Position numbers and translations under genes: made by a program. This document shows, piece after piece, positions 46,897 through 58,603 of a stretch of DNA of 64,000 nt. The stretch is from Raffaelea ambrosiae. Taxonomy: Eukaryota > Ascomycota > Sordariomycetes > Ophiostomatales > Ophiostomataceae. A model generated the notes under the pieces. That model saw only the letters and a list, made by a program, of their open reading frames with translations, did no database searches and had not been told where the DNA came from. The DNA lies in the NCBI GenBank assembly GCA_002778195.1, contig PCDI01000008.1, positions 1,589,863 through 1,653,862 of the forward strand, written 5' to 3'. Positions within the stretch are counted from its first letter, which is position 1. The number at the start of each line of letters is the position of its first letter.

Positions 46897-48040
46897 TCAT
46901 TCATTTAGCTTCACGACTATTGAGCTGGTTGGCTGCTGGCCGAAAAGGCTTTGAATCAGGCGGGTCATACTCGCTGAACTTAGACCTGCCATGCTTGCCG
47001 ATGCCTGGGTATTCAACTGTAGCAAGTTCGTCCCACCCAGCGAATTTTGAGGAAACCGCGCATTGAATCCAATGACATCCCGAACCTTGGAAAATGTTTC
47101 GGTACGAACAGCTAATCTGTTGGTGGCAACCAGCCAGTTCACACCCTCGGTACAAGGAGGTGTTGTCAGAGAGCCCGTATACCTAATTTTGTTAGACGAC
47201 AGATTCACACTGCAGAAGATGTGAAAAGCAAATCGAAAAAAGCTCTGACTTACGATTGGAATTGGCCGGCAGCGAGAATGTCGACGATTTCAGACATAAT
47301 CAGAGGCTGCGTCTTGGTAGATGTTCCCGGTTCCGAGATTTCCGTTACACTGTTCAAAACCGTCTCCAAGAGCGTTGTAGCTGTGTTTGGGGTCGTAGAA
47401 TTGGAAGACTGGCGAATTCTATGCTTGGCTCGACGGGACCGAATGGTGTCTCTTGCACTGACAGCGGCCACTGCGGCCTCGTTGGCCAGGTCAATGTAGG
47501 CTGCGAGAACAGCAATGGAGCCATTTGCACCTTCCCAAACCGTGTGCATTTCCATAGCCATGCTCGTGCCATTGTCCAGATGTTCCGACGGGAGATGAAA
47601 GTGGAATTGCTGTAAGTTGAAATCTCCTGCACCTGGGACAGTCATCGACCCTCCTTCCGCAATGACCTCAACTGTTGTGCCAAGATTCTCGAATTCCGTT
47701 CCGTTTTCCATATTGTTGATGCTCAGGTTAATGTCCGAGCCCTGTACTAGTGTAAAAGCCCCATCAACCATATCGATTGGTGACTGGCGAGTGCCGGTAG
47801 CGCATGCTGTATTAGCCGCATCTATCGAGAGCCAATTTGTTGGACCCTGAAAGCATGTTAGTTGGTGGTAGATCACATCGCGAAGAAAGAGTCCCTTACA
47901 TTCACACCCGAATAAGCAAAATTGCCAACTTTGACCTCCCCTTCAGCTCGGGGATTGAGTGTGGTTCCATAAGCACACGATGCACTAGCCTCTCTCGCCA
48001 GTGCCGCCAATGCGCCAACAACACCAATAGTTGTTATCAT
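46897..48040 (-). CDS. secreted alpha-class carbonic anhydrase
   Basis: Zinc enzyme interconverting CO2 and bicarbonate, probably extracellular or periplasmic. Three exons: 48040-47900, 47846-47254 and 47182-46897; 339 residues. The signal peptide is within MITTIGVVGALAALAREASA. The mature domain starts CAYGTTLNPRAEG, then GPTNWLSIDAANTACATGTR, RQSPIDMV, zinc ligands H129 and H131 (QQFHFHLPSEH) and H148 (MEMHTV), and the active-site loop TGSLTTPPCTEGVNW after the last intron, with a cysteine available for the usual disulfide with the N-terminal cysteine. A Ser/Thr/Arg-rich insert (about residues 175-215) is longer than in compact family members. Sites such as NGT and NGS could be N-glycosylated. 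Confidence 0.93.
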
Positions 48041-49428
48041 CTCCGGGATGTGATATGCAATTATAAAGGAGCAAAAAAAAGAAGAGCAAAGAAAAGCAGA
48101 TTGGCTTTTGTTGGATTGGCAGGGAAAGGAGCTCAAAAAAAATTCGGATAAAAAAGAGTAAAGGAAACTTTTTTTAAGAAAAGAATTAGGGACAAAAATG
48201 AACAGAGGAAAATAGACCACTCCCAACTTGCTTCCGGAGCAATTGTGATATGGACGATGAATTTGAAGCTGATGTCCCCCAAGAGAGAAAGCGACAATGG
48301 ATTATTATATGCAGGACTCTATGGAGATCCCCAGCGCTTTGAACATACACGCTCAAGCATAAAACAAAAAGAGAAAAAAAAGAAGAAAAAAAAAGCAGTA
48401 GCAATGAAGGCCAAAGATTCAGAAGCAATTGCTCTGACGTTCCAGCTATCGTCGCAGCGTTTTGCAGCTACAGTAAAACAGCTTGGCTGTTTGGCTTGGC
48501 CAAAGGGGCTTCCTTGGCAGAATAGCGCTACAAGTATGGGACGCAAAGGCAGCTAGAAGGCCCAGGGCTGTCATTTCACAGGTAACGCCAGGTCTACATC
48601 CGGGTGGGGGGAAGGCCGAAAGTGGTGCTCGGGAAAACCCCCATTGTCGCAACAGCCAAGAAGAATTTGAAACCCAAGATTTTGGGCTTGACAGAAACAA
48701 AGCTAGCGATGGGAGGGGAAAAAATGTTACAAATGGATAGCGAAGAGATGGATTGGCTCAGATAAGTCAATTGGGATGTTGACGCCCATCATTCCCCTTC
48801 TTCGTCACGAGAAAGAATGACCCATGTCTTTGCATTTTTAGCAACCCCCTCTCTCCAGGATGGTGTCGTGGGCTTGTCGTTGCTACCAGCAAGTGGACAA
48901 ACAAGTACTAGCTATGCTAGGAGATGGGTACAGAGATGAGAAAACCAAACGTCCAAGAAGCTGGTATGCCAATCGCAACAGTAGACTGCATGCAACCCAG
49001 CCACAATTTGAGCCTGGAGATTAACGATCTGATACCGCCGAGAGCGATGCAGCAACTCCTGTCAATGCAACAACAATCCTACCAAAGCGTCTTTTCTTCG
49101 CGTGTTCTGACTTCGTCGGGGTTTTCACAATCAGCGAGGGTGGTGTAGACTTTGTAGTACTCCACAGCCACGCATTGAATTCGAGCAGCATGTGCTGCCC
49201 GCGACGCTACCCTCATAACGACCACATTTACTCTGTCAGTGTGGCTCTTCAGATTTATATTTCATTTGTCGCAGCGCGGACTAAGCGATGCCGTGATCGC
49301 TAGCTCCTGAGTTTTTTCCAACCCCCATCGAGAGGTCCCATCCGTGATCGCCAAAAATTTACCAAGGAAAACGAACCCTTTTTTTTTCTAGTAAAAAAAA
49401 TCACACGCTTCAAAATTCATCAACCAGG
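48041..49428. other. intergenic, no gene seen
   Basis: About 1.4 kb upstream of the carbonic anhydrase. Long purine tracts (48360-48395 and 48100-48185). Open frames are short and unrecognised. Confidence 0.4.
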
Positions 49429-50645
49429 ATGATTACGGCAGAAAAGAAGCAGTTACACTTGGCGGATTTCATGCGCCCCGTCAATTTACATATAGGAGCA
49501 TGGAGATATCCAGGATCTCACCCGGACGCAAACTTCGACCGCGCTTACATTGGATCGTTAAAATGCTCGAAGCAGCCAAATTTGATGCTTTCTTTATGCC
49601 TGACAATCTTTCTGTCCCCAAAATAACGACTGAGGCCTTGAAGCGTAGCCATACTGCTTAAGAGTTCTTTGCTTCGCTTTCTGCCTTATCCACGGCCACT
49701 GAGAAGATTGGGCTTGTTGCTACGGCTTTCACTACCTACGATGAGCCGTACCACGCTGCACGACGATTTGCTTCCCTAGATCATATTAGCTGACACAGGG
49801 CAGCGTGGAATGTTGTTACAACAGGAAATCCTAATCGCCCAAGAACTTCGGACTCGACAAACACATGGACTACAGCGACCGCTACAAGAGAGCGCGCGAA
49901 TTTTACGACGTTGTCACTGGACTCTGGGACAGCTTTTCTGATGACGCATTTGTGCGTGATAGAGAAACAGGGGTTTATATCGACCCAAGAAAGATACGTC
50001 TTCTCAATCACAAGAGGATGACCTGCAAGTGAAAGGCCCATTGAACAATGCCAGGCCTGTCCAGGGATGGCCTGTGGCTATTAAAGCGAACCAATCTGAC
50101 CCAGGAAGACAACTTGCTGCAGACAGCGGAAGCTGTGTTTTCCACCGAGAGATTTGCAAGACGCGGACAGTTACCGCCGAGAGGGGCCCGAGCCACCTGA
50201 TAATCTTACCTGCTGCTTTCATTATCATTACTGAAAGTGCAGAGAAAGCACGAGAAAACAGACTGAAACTCGACAGTGTTGTCTACTACAACAGTGCATT
50301 TTTCTCATTACCGGATGCTTCGAAGTTTGATCCCTACAAGCCCTTGGCTTCAAACATCCCGGATACTCATGCCAGCAAAAACGGCCGTCCGGGTGTGCTG
50401 CAGCTAGCAGGAAAGAACAGCTGACTGTTAGACAACTTGTTCAGAATTCTGGAGGTTACTCTGGGCTGGCGTGTGTTCGAATTCCAGTGGAGGTGGCAGA
50501 TGAGATGGAACTATGATTTAATGAAGATGCTGCAGATGGATTTACTGTCGTCTTTCCATATATTTTCCAAGGACTAGACGATATTGTTGAGCGTCTTGTT
50601 CCAGAGCTCTTAACGACATGGTGTCTTAAGAGACCGGTATACTAG
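49429..50645 (+). pseudogene. decayed luciferase-like flavin monooxygenase (NtaA/SnaA/DszA type)
   Basis: The start looks normal (MITAEKKQLHLADFMRPVNL, then GAWRYPGSHPDANF), after which the frame shifts near 49535. In the second frame: HWIVKMLEAAKFDAFFMPDN, a TAA at 49659, FFASLSALSTATEKIGLVAT, YDEPYHAARRFASLDHIS, a TGA at 49791 in the place of the usual SGGRA motif, and AAWNVVTTGNP. Later segments are FYDVVTGLWDSFSDDAFVRD, YIDPRKIRLLNHK, VKGPLNNARPVQGWPV, an altered SDPGRQLAAD (SxxGxxLAA region), ESAEKARENRLKLDSVVYY, and near the end DGFTVVFPYIFQGLDDIVER with LVPELL. The order equals that of FMN-dependent two-component monooxygenases. At least two stops and three frame changes make it non-functional. 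Confidence 0.82.
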
Positions 50646-51170
50646 CTCAACTTTGAGAGTGCATTGCTTTTTTTTTTCCTAGGAATCCTTTCTAAAAAAA
50701 AAAAAAACACATAAGATAATAAGAATTCATAGGATGAGGAGCAATGTAAATACGATGCCATGGTGAGCTGGGTAGAGCAGCCATTTAACACAGTTGTTTG
50801 CTATTATGCACTGCGCAAAGTGAAAAGTACGCGTCACAGTCGGGCCTAACAGTAGCTGTCCCTTTGAATGTACGCAAATGTGCAAAGTTCGCTGGTCTAA
50901 TTTCTCACTTACAACCCGAATAGTGTCCTAAACAGCACGGGCTCAGAACCGTCGCACTCCAGATCTTTCTGAGATACAAGCGAGCGTTAAAGAGATGGCA
51001 GTTCAGTGGCACTTGGGTTTTTTTGTGAAAGTGAAAGGTAGCAGGCATGAACAAACTCTCATTTCCCTCTCTCCCTCCCCGCCCCCTTTTTTCGATGTCA
51101 AGTAATATTGAACTTTATCAACAAACGATGATGCGATCTAAAAGACTGGGCAAAGCACCGTGGCCTAGCA
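50646..51170. other. intergenic, no gene seen
   Basis: About 525 bases between the monooxygenase relic and the convergent regulator. T and A homopolymers at 50669-50706. Confidence 0.4.
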
Positions 51171-53056
51171 TTATAGCTCCCCGGTCAACCTTTCGAGTAT
51201 CAGGTGCGCCCAAAAGTTGCATTTTGACTTTTCTGCATCTATGGCCCAGAGATCTTTGCATGAATGCAGAGCATCTCTTATTGTAGCTTTTGTCGAGACA
51301 GGATTCAGACCAAGAGGCCACTCTGCTTGGTCTTGCCAAAAACCAAGCTGCTTGTTGTCTCGCATGACAGCACACGCACCCACAGCAGCGATAAAAAAAC
51401 TCTGTTTGAAAAGCCCAGTCAACATCTCTGCCATGGCTGCCCCACCCACTTCTAGGAATTGCCGTTGATATACCAATATACCTAGCGTGCAAGCTAGATA
51501 TTGCTGCTTCGAGTAGCTATCGTTTAGATCGTTACTCGTGGACGGGAAAGATAATGCAGTTTGGTAGATGACTAACATTAGCCGACGCAGCCAGATCTCA
51601 AGCGTCGGCTTCTGTAGTTGCTTCCAATGAAACATGTCTCCCGAATCTTCAATGGCTTGTATCTGTTGTAGTATAGTTCGAAGCTTTGCCTCGCTGTCAA
51701 CCATGCGGGATACAACTGATGGCCCAGTATGAGGTGAGTTGGCAGCGGCAATGACATCGATTGCGACCGGCAAGATTCTTATTGTGAAGTTCTGGTAGAC
51801 CATATCCGAACAGGAGCTTGTCGAACTTTGTGAAGGTCCATTGATGGCCTTTTCGATGCCTGAAATATCAAAGTCACAGGGCCGCAACAAAAGAGGAGTG
51901 CCGCTATCTGCTGCTTGCTGAACTTTCAGGTAGACAGCTGCAATCCAAAGATTTGTCCGTTCCAATTGCTCAGACCAGCCTTTCCCCGCATATTGAGTGT
52001 CACGGAGTCTATGCAATCCAAGCTCCAAACATCCCCGCAACGCCATGTCCGTCAATGTTCCACACGAGTCGATGACAGTACACAGATAGCTGCTAGACAT
52101 TTTAGCAATGACAACCAGACAAAGGACACGGCAGAGTGTCATGTCTGCACGAAAAAGAACTTGAGTATTCCTGAGGCACGTCTCAGTCAGTTCCAGAAAC
52201 AACTGGCCTGACAGAGATTGCTGGCTCTCAGCAAAACCACGGCCTTGATCAGATTTTTCTGTGACTGAACAACCCAAGGCTAGCAGTGAAAAAAGCTGCG
52301 CGAGCCACTCAAAGCTGACGGATGTAGGGTCTTCCCAAAAGATCTGTAGCTCATTTTCCAGCGACGGAACATGAAATAGACAATGTGTCCGTTCGATTGT
52401 GTCAAGATACCGCGTAATAAGTACACGGCACACGTTTCGCGACGGTAAATGTTGGATGAGTTCCATCTTAGAGGGAACCGGTCGGCTGGCTCTCCAGCAA
52501 CCGAAGGGAAAGTTTGGTGAGAGACAGACACAATTCATATCTGCGCATAGCTTGTGCCGCGCTCCGTAAGACGCAAAAAGTCTGGCTGCTTCTTCATTGT
52601 CTGGTAGGACGTCACGAAACTAGTTACATTGAGTCAGCCCTTGTGTTTCGTCGTGCCAGCTTAAAGGGTAAAACATGCCTTGTGAAGCATGCAATCCCAA
52701 TGAGTGCCGCCTCGTATGGCAGATTTTGGAGTGTACCAGGAATCCTGTGCTATGCCTGCGTTCTGTAGTACCTGCATACTGGCATTCTCTTGACACGTAA
52801 TCTGCCGTGGCCCCTCTAAGAAGTCAACATCACTCCGATTCTCGACAGAATCGATATCCCTGGGGAACTCGCAGTACGTGCACTCTGCCACCCGGCGGCC
52901 CCAAACACACCGACTGCAAGGTGTCTTTCGATCACAGCTGACCTTCAGCTGTCGACAAGGCATGCATGATTTGGTTCGGCGCCGGCGCTGCCTCTTTTCG
53001 GGGTGTTTCTCCGTGGCAGGCGGTAAAGAGGGGATTTGAAATGTGTAGAATGACAT
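51171..53056 (-). CDS. Zn2Cys6 transcription factor beside siderophore-type transporter
   Basis: Nuclear regulator of 608 residues in two exons, 53056-52679 and 52619-51171. Zinc cluster C31-x2-C34-x6-C41-x5-C47-x2-C50-x8-C59 (SCMPCRQLKVSC, PCSRCVWGRRVAEC) preceded by the basic stretch KRQRRRRTKS. Then GTHWDCMLHK at the splice and FRDVLPDNEEAARLFASYGA, a linker typical of this regulator group, and a fungal-specific TF domain: LPSRNVCRVLITRYLDTIER, LFHVPSLENELQIFWEDP, SFEWLAQLFSLLALGCS and LELGLHRLRD. The intron begins GCATGT, not GT, and ends AACTAG; phase 0 on both sides, and no GT donor nearby keeps frame. It is divergent from the transporter at 53458, its likely target. Confidence 0.87.
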
Positions 53057-53457
53057 GATTATCTGACATTGCAGCTAGCTGTAGGCATGGCGTGAAGTGC
53101 GAAACCGATACGCTTTTATCACGGAGACAAGAAATGTCACGGAGAAAAACGGTGCACTTCCAGCTTGGTACGAGCACACGAACCCCCGATTACGTACAAC
53201 TTGGATTGTACTTAGTGAGAATTTGGGTCACCGAGGCCGAAGCCGGCGACTGGACTCCGACTAGACTCGACCACGGATGTAAGCATAAACAGTTTGGGTC
53301 TAGCTCGGAATTAACAGATATCTCACATACCAGTTTAGGCAAGATCAAAGTAGAGTCATATTGAGGCCTCAGTATAAATAAGGTACAATGTTCGGATATC
53401 AAAGGAGTTCTGACAGATTATTTACAATTCATACCTCCCGAATACGTCCCCTCCGAA
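53057..53457. promoter_or_regulatory. shared promoter of regulator and siderophore-type transporter
   Basis: 401 bases between divergent start codons. On the minus strand TCAGATAA lies at 53066-53059, right before the regulator ATG, one base short of the ATCWGATAA site bound by GATA-type iron repressors (SreA/Fep1 family). Further TATC/GATA cores occur near 53318 and 53396. Iron control is inference only. Confidence 0.4.
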
Positions 53458-55541
53458 ATGGATAGTTCACCTGCACCTGCATGTGGCGATCGCCACGAAA
53501 AGCCAGCGGTCACGACATCCCACTGTAACCAGGCCGTCTCCTGTGACATGGACCAACACGCGAATGATGCCTCTAAGGAAGACAGATTGACGGTTTACAC
53601 TTGCGTCGTTATTGCCGGGTATGCAATATATAGAGTTCCGTTTCAGTTATGTCCGTTTTGGATCCCATTCTAACACGCTGACAGTGCCTTTCTCATCCTT
53701 CTACTCAACTCCCTGCAGATGACCGTCGTCAGTTCTCTGTCTCCATACGTGACCAGCTCCTTCGGAGAGCATTCTCTTCTTCCCGTGATAAGCATCATTT
53801 CGTCAATTGTCACTGGTGTTATGCAGATGCCAATATCAAGAATCATTGACCTGTATGGCCGCCCACAAGGCCTGTTAGCCATGGTGGTGCTTGATGCTCT
53901 GGGTAAACGCCATACCAGTGCCATTTCATTCGTGTGAAATCTACTTCCCGCTAACGAATCTAGGTCTCATAATTATGGCCACTTGCAAAAACGTCGAAGC
54001 TTATGCAGCAGCACAGGTAAGTGGGGCATTGTCCAGATACTTACAGGGACATGACCTCACATGCTTCTGCGCAGGTTCTTTATTATGTCGGCGCTGATGG
54101 CATCATTTATATCATTCGAGTCTTTGCAATGGACAGAGTGGGTACTCGATCTCGGTCGTTGGCCTACGGCTCCAGTCTGTATACGTACTTTGTGTCTCCA
54201 TTCGTTGGGCCCACCTTGGCACAAGCCTATTACGAGGCACGCATTTGGCGATGGGGGTTTGGGTCGCTTGCTTTTATTATCCCTGGGATTTCATTTACCA
54301 TCGTCCCGCTATTTATGTGGTATGAAAGGCGGCGACAGACGGGCTTGTCGTCTGCAGATTCTGCAGTGGACACCGGGTCGATAGAGGCGTCTACTTTATG
54401 GAAGACCATTCTATTTCACTTTCTCGATCTTGACGGTACGACTTACATAAAATCACCGTCTTGCTATAACAGTCTCGGCTAATTAAAACTGCAGTGATTG
54501 GCGTGTTATTGGCATGTTTCGGAGTTGGTCTGGTCCTATTGCCGCTGTCTTTAACAACGAACCAGGTGCAACGTTGGGAGTCAGGGTCTACAATAGCAAT
54601 GATGGTCACGGGGGTTGTGTTACTCTTAATCCTTGTTGTCTATGAGAGACGTATCGCCACACGCAGATTTATTGACTTCCATCTCCTGCGCGACCGCACC
54701 GCCTGGGGAGCCTGCCTCTGCATGGGAGGGCAGTCACTCAGTCTCTAGTAAAACCTCCTGCCTATTTCTCTCTGTTTGTAACTGGTCTAACTTGATACAG
54801 CATGTTTTGGTCCTACTACACTTCGTTCCTACAAGTTGTACATTTCCGAAGCATCCGAGATGCAGGATACATTCTCAACACGCACCAAGTTGGGTCGGCC
54901 TTCTTTTCAGTTTTGACTGGAATGTGAGTTTTTCTTTGCCCGTGCTTGAATATGGAATGAGGCTTCCTAATGCGATGTGCAGCTTGCTTCGTCATACGCA
55001 CCGCTTCAAGGTTGTAAATGCTATCGGCGTGGCAATTACTACGTTGGGCACCGGCCTCATGATTTATTATAGCTATCCTGACTCATCATTCAGTGGCATT
55101 GTCGCATGTCATATCCTGATTTCTATATCTTCGGGTACTCTAGCAGCTTCAGAGGTTGCCGCCGTACTCAATGGGAAGGATGACGGATCCGTCTCGATGC
55201 GTGTCGCCCTGCTCTTCCTATTCTCATATATTGGCTCAGCAATAGGTTCAACTATTTCAACCCCTATGTGGAGAAGCCGATATCCAAACCTTCTGGAGAA
55301 GTATCTACCCGATGAGCTCAAGTCCCAGGCAGATACAATTTACGGCTCTCTTTCTCTCCAGTTGTCATACGAACCAGGCTCGCCAGCTAGAGATGCTATT
55401 ATCAGGGCAATGACTGAGACATGGAAGTATCTGACGATAGGGGCTACAGCTACTTTAGCTCTTGCGTGGATTGGCATCCTCGTACTTAAAGAAGGAGCCC
55501 CTTACAAAGAAGGGTCTCATAAAAAATTCCAGACGGCGTGA
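53458..55541 (+). CDS. siderophore-iron-type MFS transporter (SIT family)
   Basis: Plasma-membrane transporter with about 14 helices, related to MirB/Arn siderophore importers. Seven exons: 53458-53618, 53685-53902, 53964-54016, 54075-54435, 54495-54747, 54801-54923 and 54983-55541; 575 residues, every phase consistent. After a hydrophilic N-terminus: RLTVYTCVVIAG-AFLILLLNSLQ, MTVVSSLSPYVTSSFGEHSL, ATCKNVEAYAAAQVLYYVGA, RVGTRSRSLAYG-like motif (VGTRSRSLAYGSSL), WRWGFGSLAFIIP, FHLLRDRTAWGACLC and MFWSYYTSFLQVVHFRSIRD. The end, YIGSAIGSTISTPMW ... YGSLSLQLSYEPGSPARDAI, is characteristic of the SIT family. Exon 5 ends at the weak donor GTAAAA. Divergent from a Zn2Cys6 regulator. Actual substrate is not shown by sequence. 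Confidence 0.85.
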
Positions 55542-55956
55542 GCATGGGAGGACGATATAGAATCCGACAGGAGTGCAGTAGTACACGGTTAATCTGGATG
55601 TATCATAAAGGATCTCTCTAGGCGAATACGCTGTCCGACTTGGCACATGACACAGCGTTAACGCTTGAATTTGTTATGTATTTTATTTGTTTGCTATGAT
55701 TGCTGCTTCGAGAATTGCAGAAAACGAGTTTGGTGTTATACTGGCAGAACTACGCTCAGCAAAGGCAGTCCCAGGTCAGCATACAGTTTCAGCAAGCATA
55801 AAAAGCACGGATTGATACATGACCATACGATGGTAGTGCCTAGACAGATTACTCCAGATAACAACCACCATGCCAAAACTGCACAAGCAGGGTGGTCAAT
55901 TAGATGGCTAGCTAGCTAGATAGATACATTACACCTGAGATGCCTCCGAGGACTTG
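55542..55956. other. intergenic, convergent 3' ends
   Basis: About 415 bases between convergent stops of the SIT transporter and the purine permease. A short TAGC/TAGA tandem tract lies at 55905-55926. No gene seen. Confidence 0.5.
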
Positions 55957-57880
55957 TTATCTCTTGTTACAACCTGCGTTGTGGTATACGGTAAGGACTC
56001 CGTAAGCTGTATTTGTTAGTATGTTGTCTTGACCCTTGATTCTCGATGGGAAAGGATTACGCACATTTCCGTCAATGGTTTCGTCTGGGTGAGGTCGCCA
56101 GAAATCTTTTTTGCCACTAAAAAGTCGGCGAAGCCAGCCGGGCAGAATGCCGCCCGGGATACGCCATGTCCATGGATCCTTTTCATTTTTGTTTGGAGGA
56201 ACCAGCTTCCCCATGGACGCGACCTCAATGAGCCAAACAATGGTATTGATAACCATGTAGCTGCAAATTCCGGCAATCAAACCATCAGCAATTGAATAGG
56301 CAAATGGCATGATAGCGATAGTTATAAACGCCGGCACAGCATCTCCCATGTATTTCCAATTGATCTCTGTGGCAGCCTGCATCATCATTGATCCAATCAG
56401 TATCAAAACACAACCTGTTGCCCAGGAAGGAATTGACGCAAAAATCGGAGCAAAGAAGATGGAGATGAAAAAGCAGACACCGGTTACCATGGCCGTGATA
56501 CCCGTTCTCCCACCTTCGCCAATACCGGCTCCACTTTCAATGAATGCCGTGACTGGGGATGTGCCAAAAACAGAACCGATAGTGATGCTGATGGAATCCA
56601 CAAGATAGGCTGTGGCTGACCCTTCGAAATCTTGGGTCTCTTCATCGATGAGGTTGGCAAAGCGCGCCATCGAATAAAGAGTACCGGTGGTATCGAGAAT
56701 GTCCACATATAAGAAGGTGATGAGAGCACGACCAAAGTCGCCACCGTACTCGCCGATGTTCCATTTCTGCACTGCAAGAATCCGTGTAATTGGGTGGAAA
56801 CTAACCACTTTTTTGAAAAAGTCGAACGAATCGTTGCCAACCTCGGTATACGGAAACGCGGTGACTGGAGTACCACGAGGCCATGACACAATCGAAACCA
56901 GAAGGATTCCAATGAGTATGGCCCCCTTGACGCGATACATACTGAGGATCACTGTCAGAATACCACCGCAAAAGACGCCCAGCCAGAGCGTGGGATTGCG
57001 CATCTTTTGTGAGCCGGGACAAGTGCCGTCTTCCAGCTGAGCTGAAGGAGGGCAACCTGCAAGCTCCATGGGCGTGGATGTAGCTCCGACAACTAGGCCA
57101 ATGCCCTCGCTGTATGTGAGACCGATGAGTGTTAAAAACAGACCGATGCCCGCACTTGTAGCAAGTTTGATTGATCTTGGGATGGCGCGTGCCAGCCACT
57201 GTCGCAGGCCAAGAATCGTTAGACCGAAGAATATGAGACCCTCAACAAAAATAGCAGTCATGGCTATCTCGTACGGCACTGTTCCGGAACCATGAAACCC
57301 TACAACCTAGGCACAGTCAGATGCTGAAGGAAACATAATTTGGCGAAAAGTGGGAGGAGGGCGTCTAACATCATAAGCCAAGTATGCGTTGAGTCCCATG
57401 CCGCAACTGATACCAACCGGCCTAGTCTGCATGTTAGCATTCGGACCCGTTACCTCATGAAAAGCAGGCGGAGACGAACATGTTAGAGAGCAGGCCAAGA
57501 AGGAATGTAGCGAAACACGATATGGCGGCAGTAGCAGTCACAAGATCCCGCTTGACTTCGTTGACACATAAGAGATACTCGGGATTCACAGCACAAATGG
57601 GGTCGTCGGCTGTCGAATTGCAAACACAAGTGCCGCCACTGTCGGCGACAATGCTGGAGTTGACGGCAAGAATGTAGGCCATAGCAAAGAAAGAAATAAC
57701 ACCAGCCCGTATCTCAGTCAAGAAACGGGATCCCGTCCGCTCACGGGGCTGTGCGTCTTAGTTGATGTACCACCGAAAGTGGATTCTTGGCGAACTCACA
57801 TGACCTGAACCTTCGAGCTGGAACCAGCGGCCTGCACGGCTCTTGGCGACACCATCGTTGACACGCGTAACCCAAGTCAT
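55957..57880 (-). CDS. azgA: AzgA-type purine (hypoxanthine/adenine/guanine) permease
   Basis: Plasma-membrane proton symporter for purine bases. Four exons: 57880-57800, 57748-57480, 57421-57370 and 57306-55957; 583 residues, as in Aspergillus AzgA. Joins give EGSGHPRERTGSRFLTEIRA, LLGLLSNMPVGISCGMGLNA and YLAYDVVGFHGSGTVPYEIA. Family landmarks follow: IAMTAIFVEGLIFFGLTILG, LYVDILDTTGTLYSMARFA, SVFGTSPVTAFIESGAGIGE, GGRTGITAMVTGVCFF and PFAYSIADGLIAGICSYMVI. The cytoplasmic tail ends TVYHNAGCNKR. Donors GTTCGT (intron 2) and GTTAGA (intron 3) are unusual, but the frames and motifs leave no alternative. Acceptor of intron 2 is ACTAG rather than the nearer GCAG. Confidence 0.92.
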
Positions 57881-58600
57881 TGCAAACACAACTTGGGGTA
57901 TGGAAAAGAATGGGAAAGCGTCAATAGGATGGTGCAACAAACCGAAGCCTGCTCAGGGAATCAAGCGGGTTATTATATCTTGGTAGTAGCGGGCAAGTGC
58001 GGTTTGAGATAAGAGGTGGGCAATCTGAGGTGTGGTCGAGAAAAGGCTTTTGACAAGTAGTAACTGGTGATGGTTGGATGGTCGCAAGAATACTATGTAG
58101 AAAAGGCAGCCACAAATTCTCAGCTCTCATTTCGTGTGTGTGGGTTCCACTGATAAGAAAAGGTATTGTTCTAGAAAGGAAGGTAAATGACATGCCAAGA
58201 CGTTGCTTCCAAGAGAAAGGGAGAGACTGCCAAGAGAAGCACTGTTTGCCAAGAAGAAAACAGCGACAATCTCACGCCCGCCAAGAGTGCGAAAATCTCT
58301 GCACTGGTCCTATCTGTCCACTGAAGAATGACCCAATTAATGTGAGATATTTGGAAATAACCCACAGAGTTTTTTGTGATGAATAAGAATAACACGATGT
58401 ACTATGTAATGATGAACACTTGGATATGTTCACGTGACGTACTCGTAGAGACTCTCGAAGCTTAGCCTAGTCACTTGTTTAGTCATTGGGGTTTATGCAC
58501 ACTTTTGCAGTCTCGCAAGATTTATGCGACAATGATACGTGCGTACTGTAGAGTACTGCTTAGTTATATCGTAATGCGCCCTTTAACCAACCAAATATAG
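57881..58600. other. intergenic, no gene seen
   Basis: About 720 bases upstream of the permease, AT-leaning. It should contain the permease promoter. Open frames here match nothing I know. Confidence 0.4.
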
Positions 58601-58603
58601 GAT

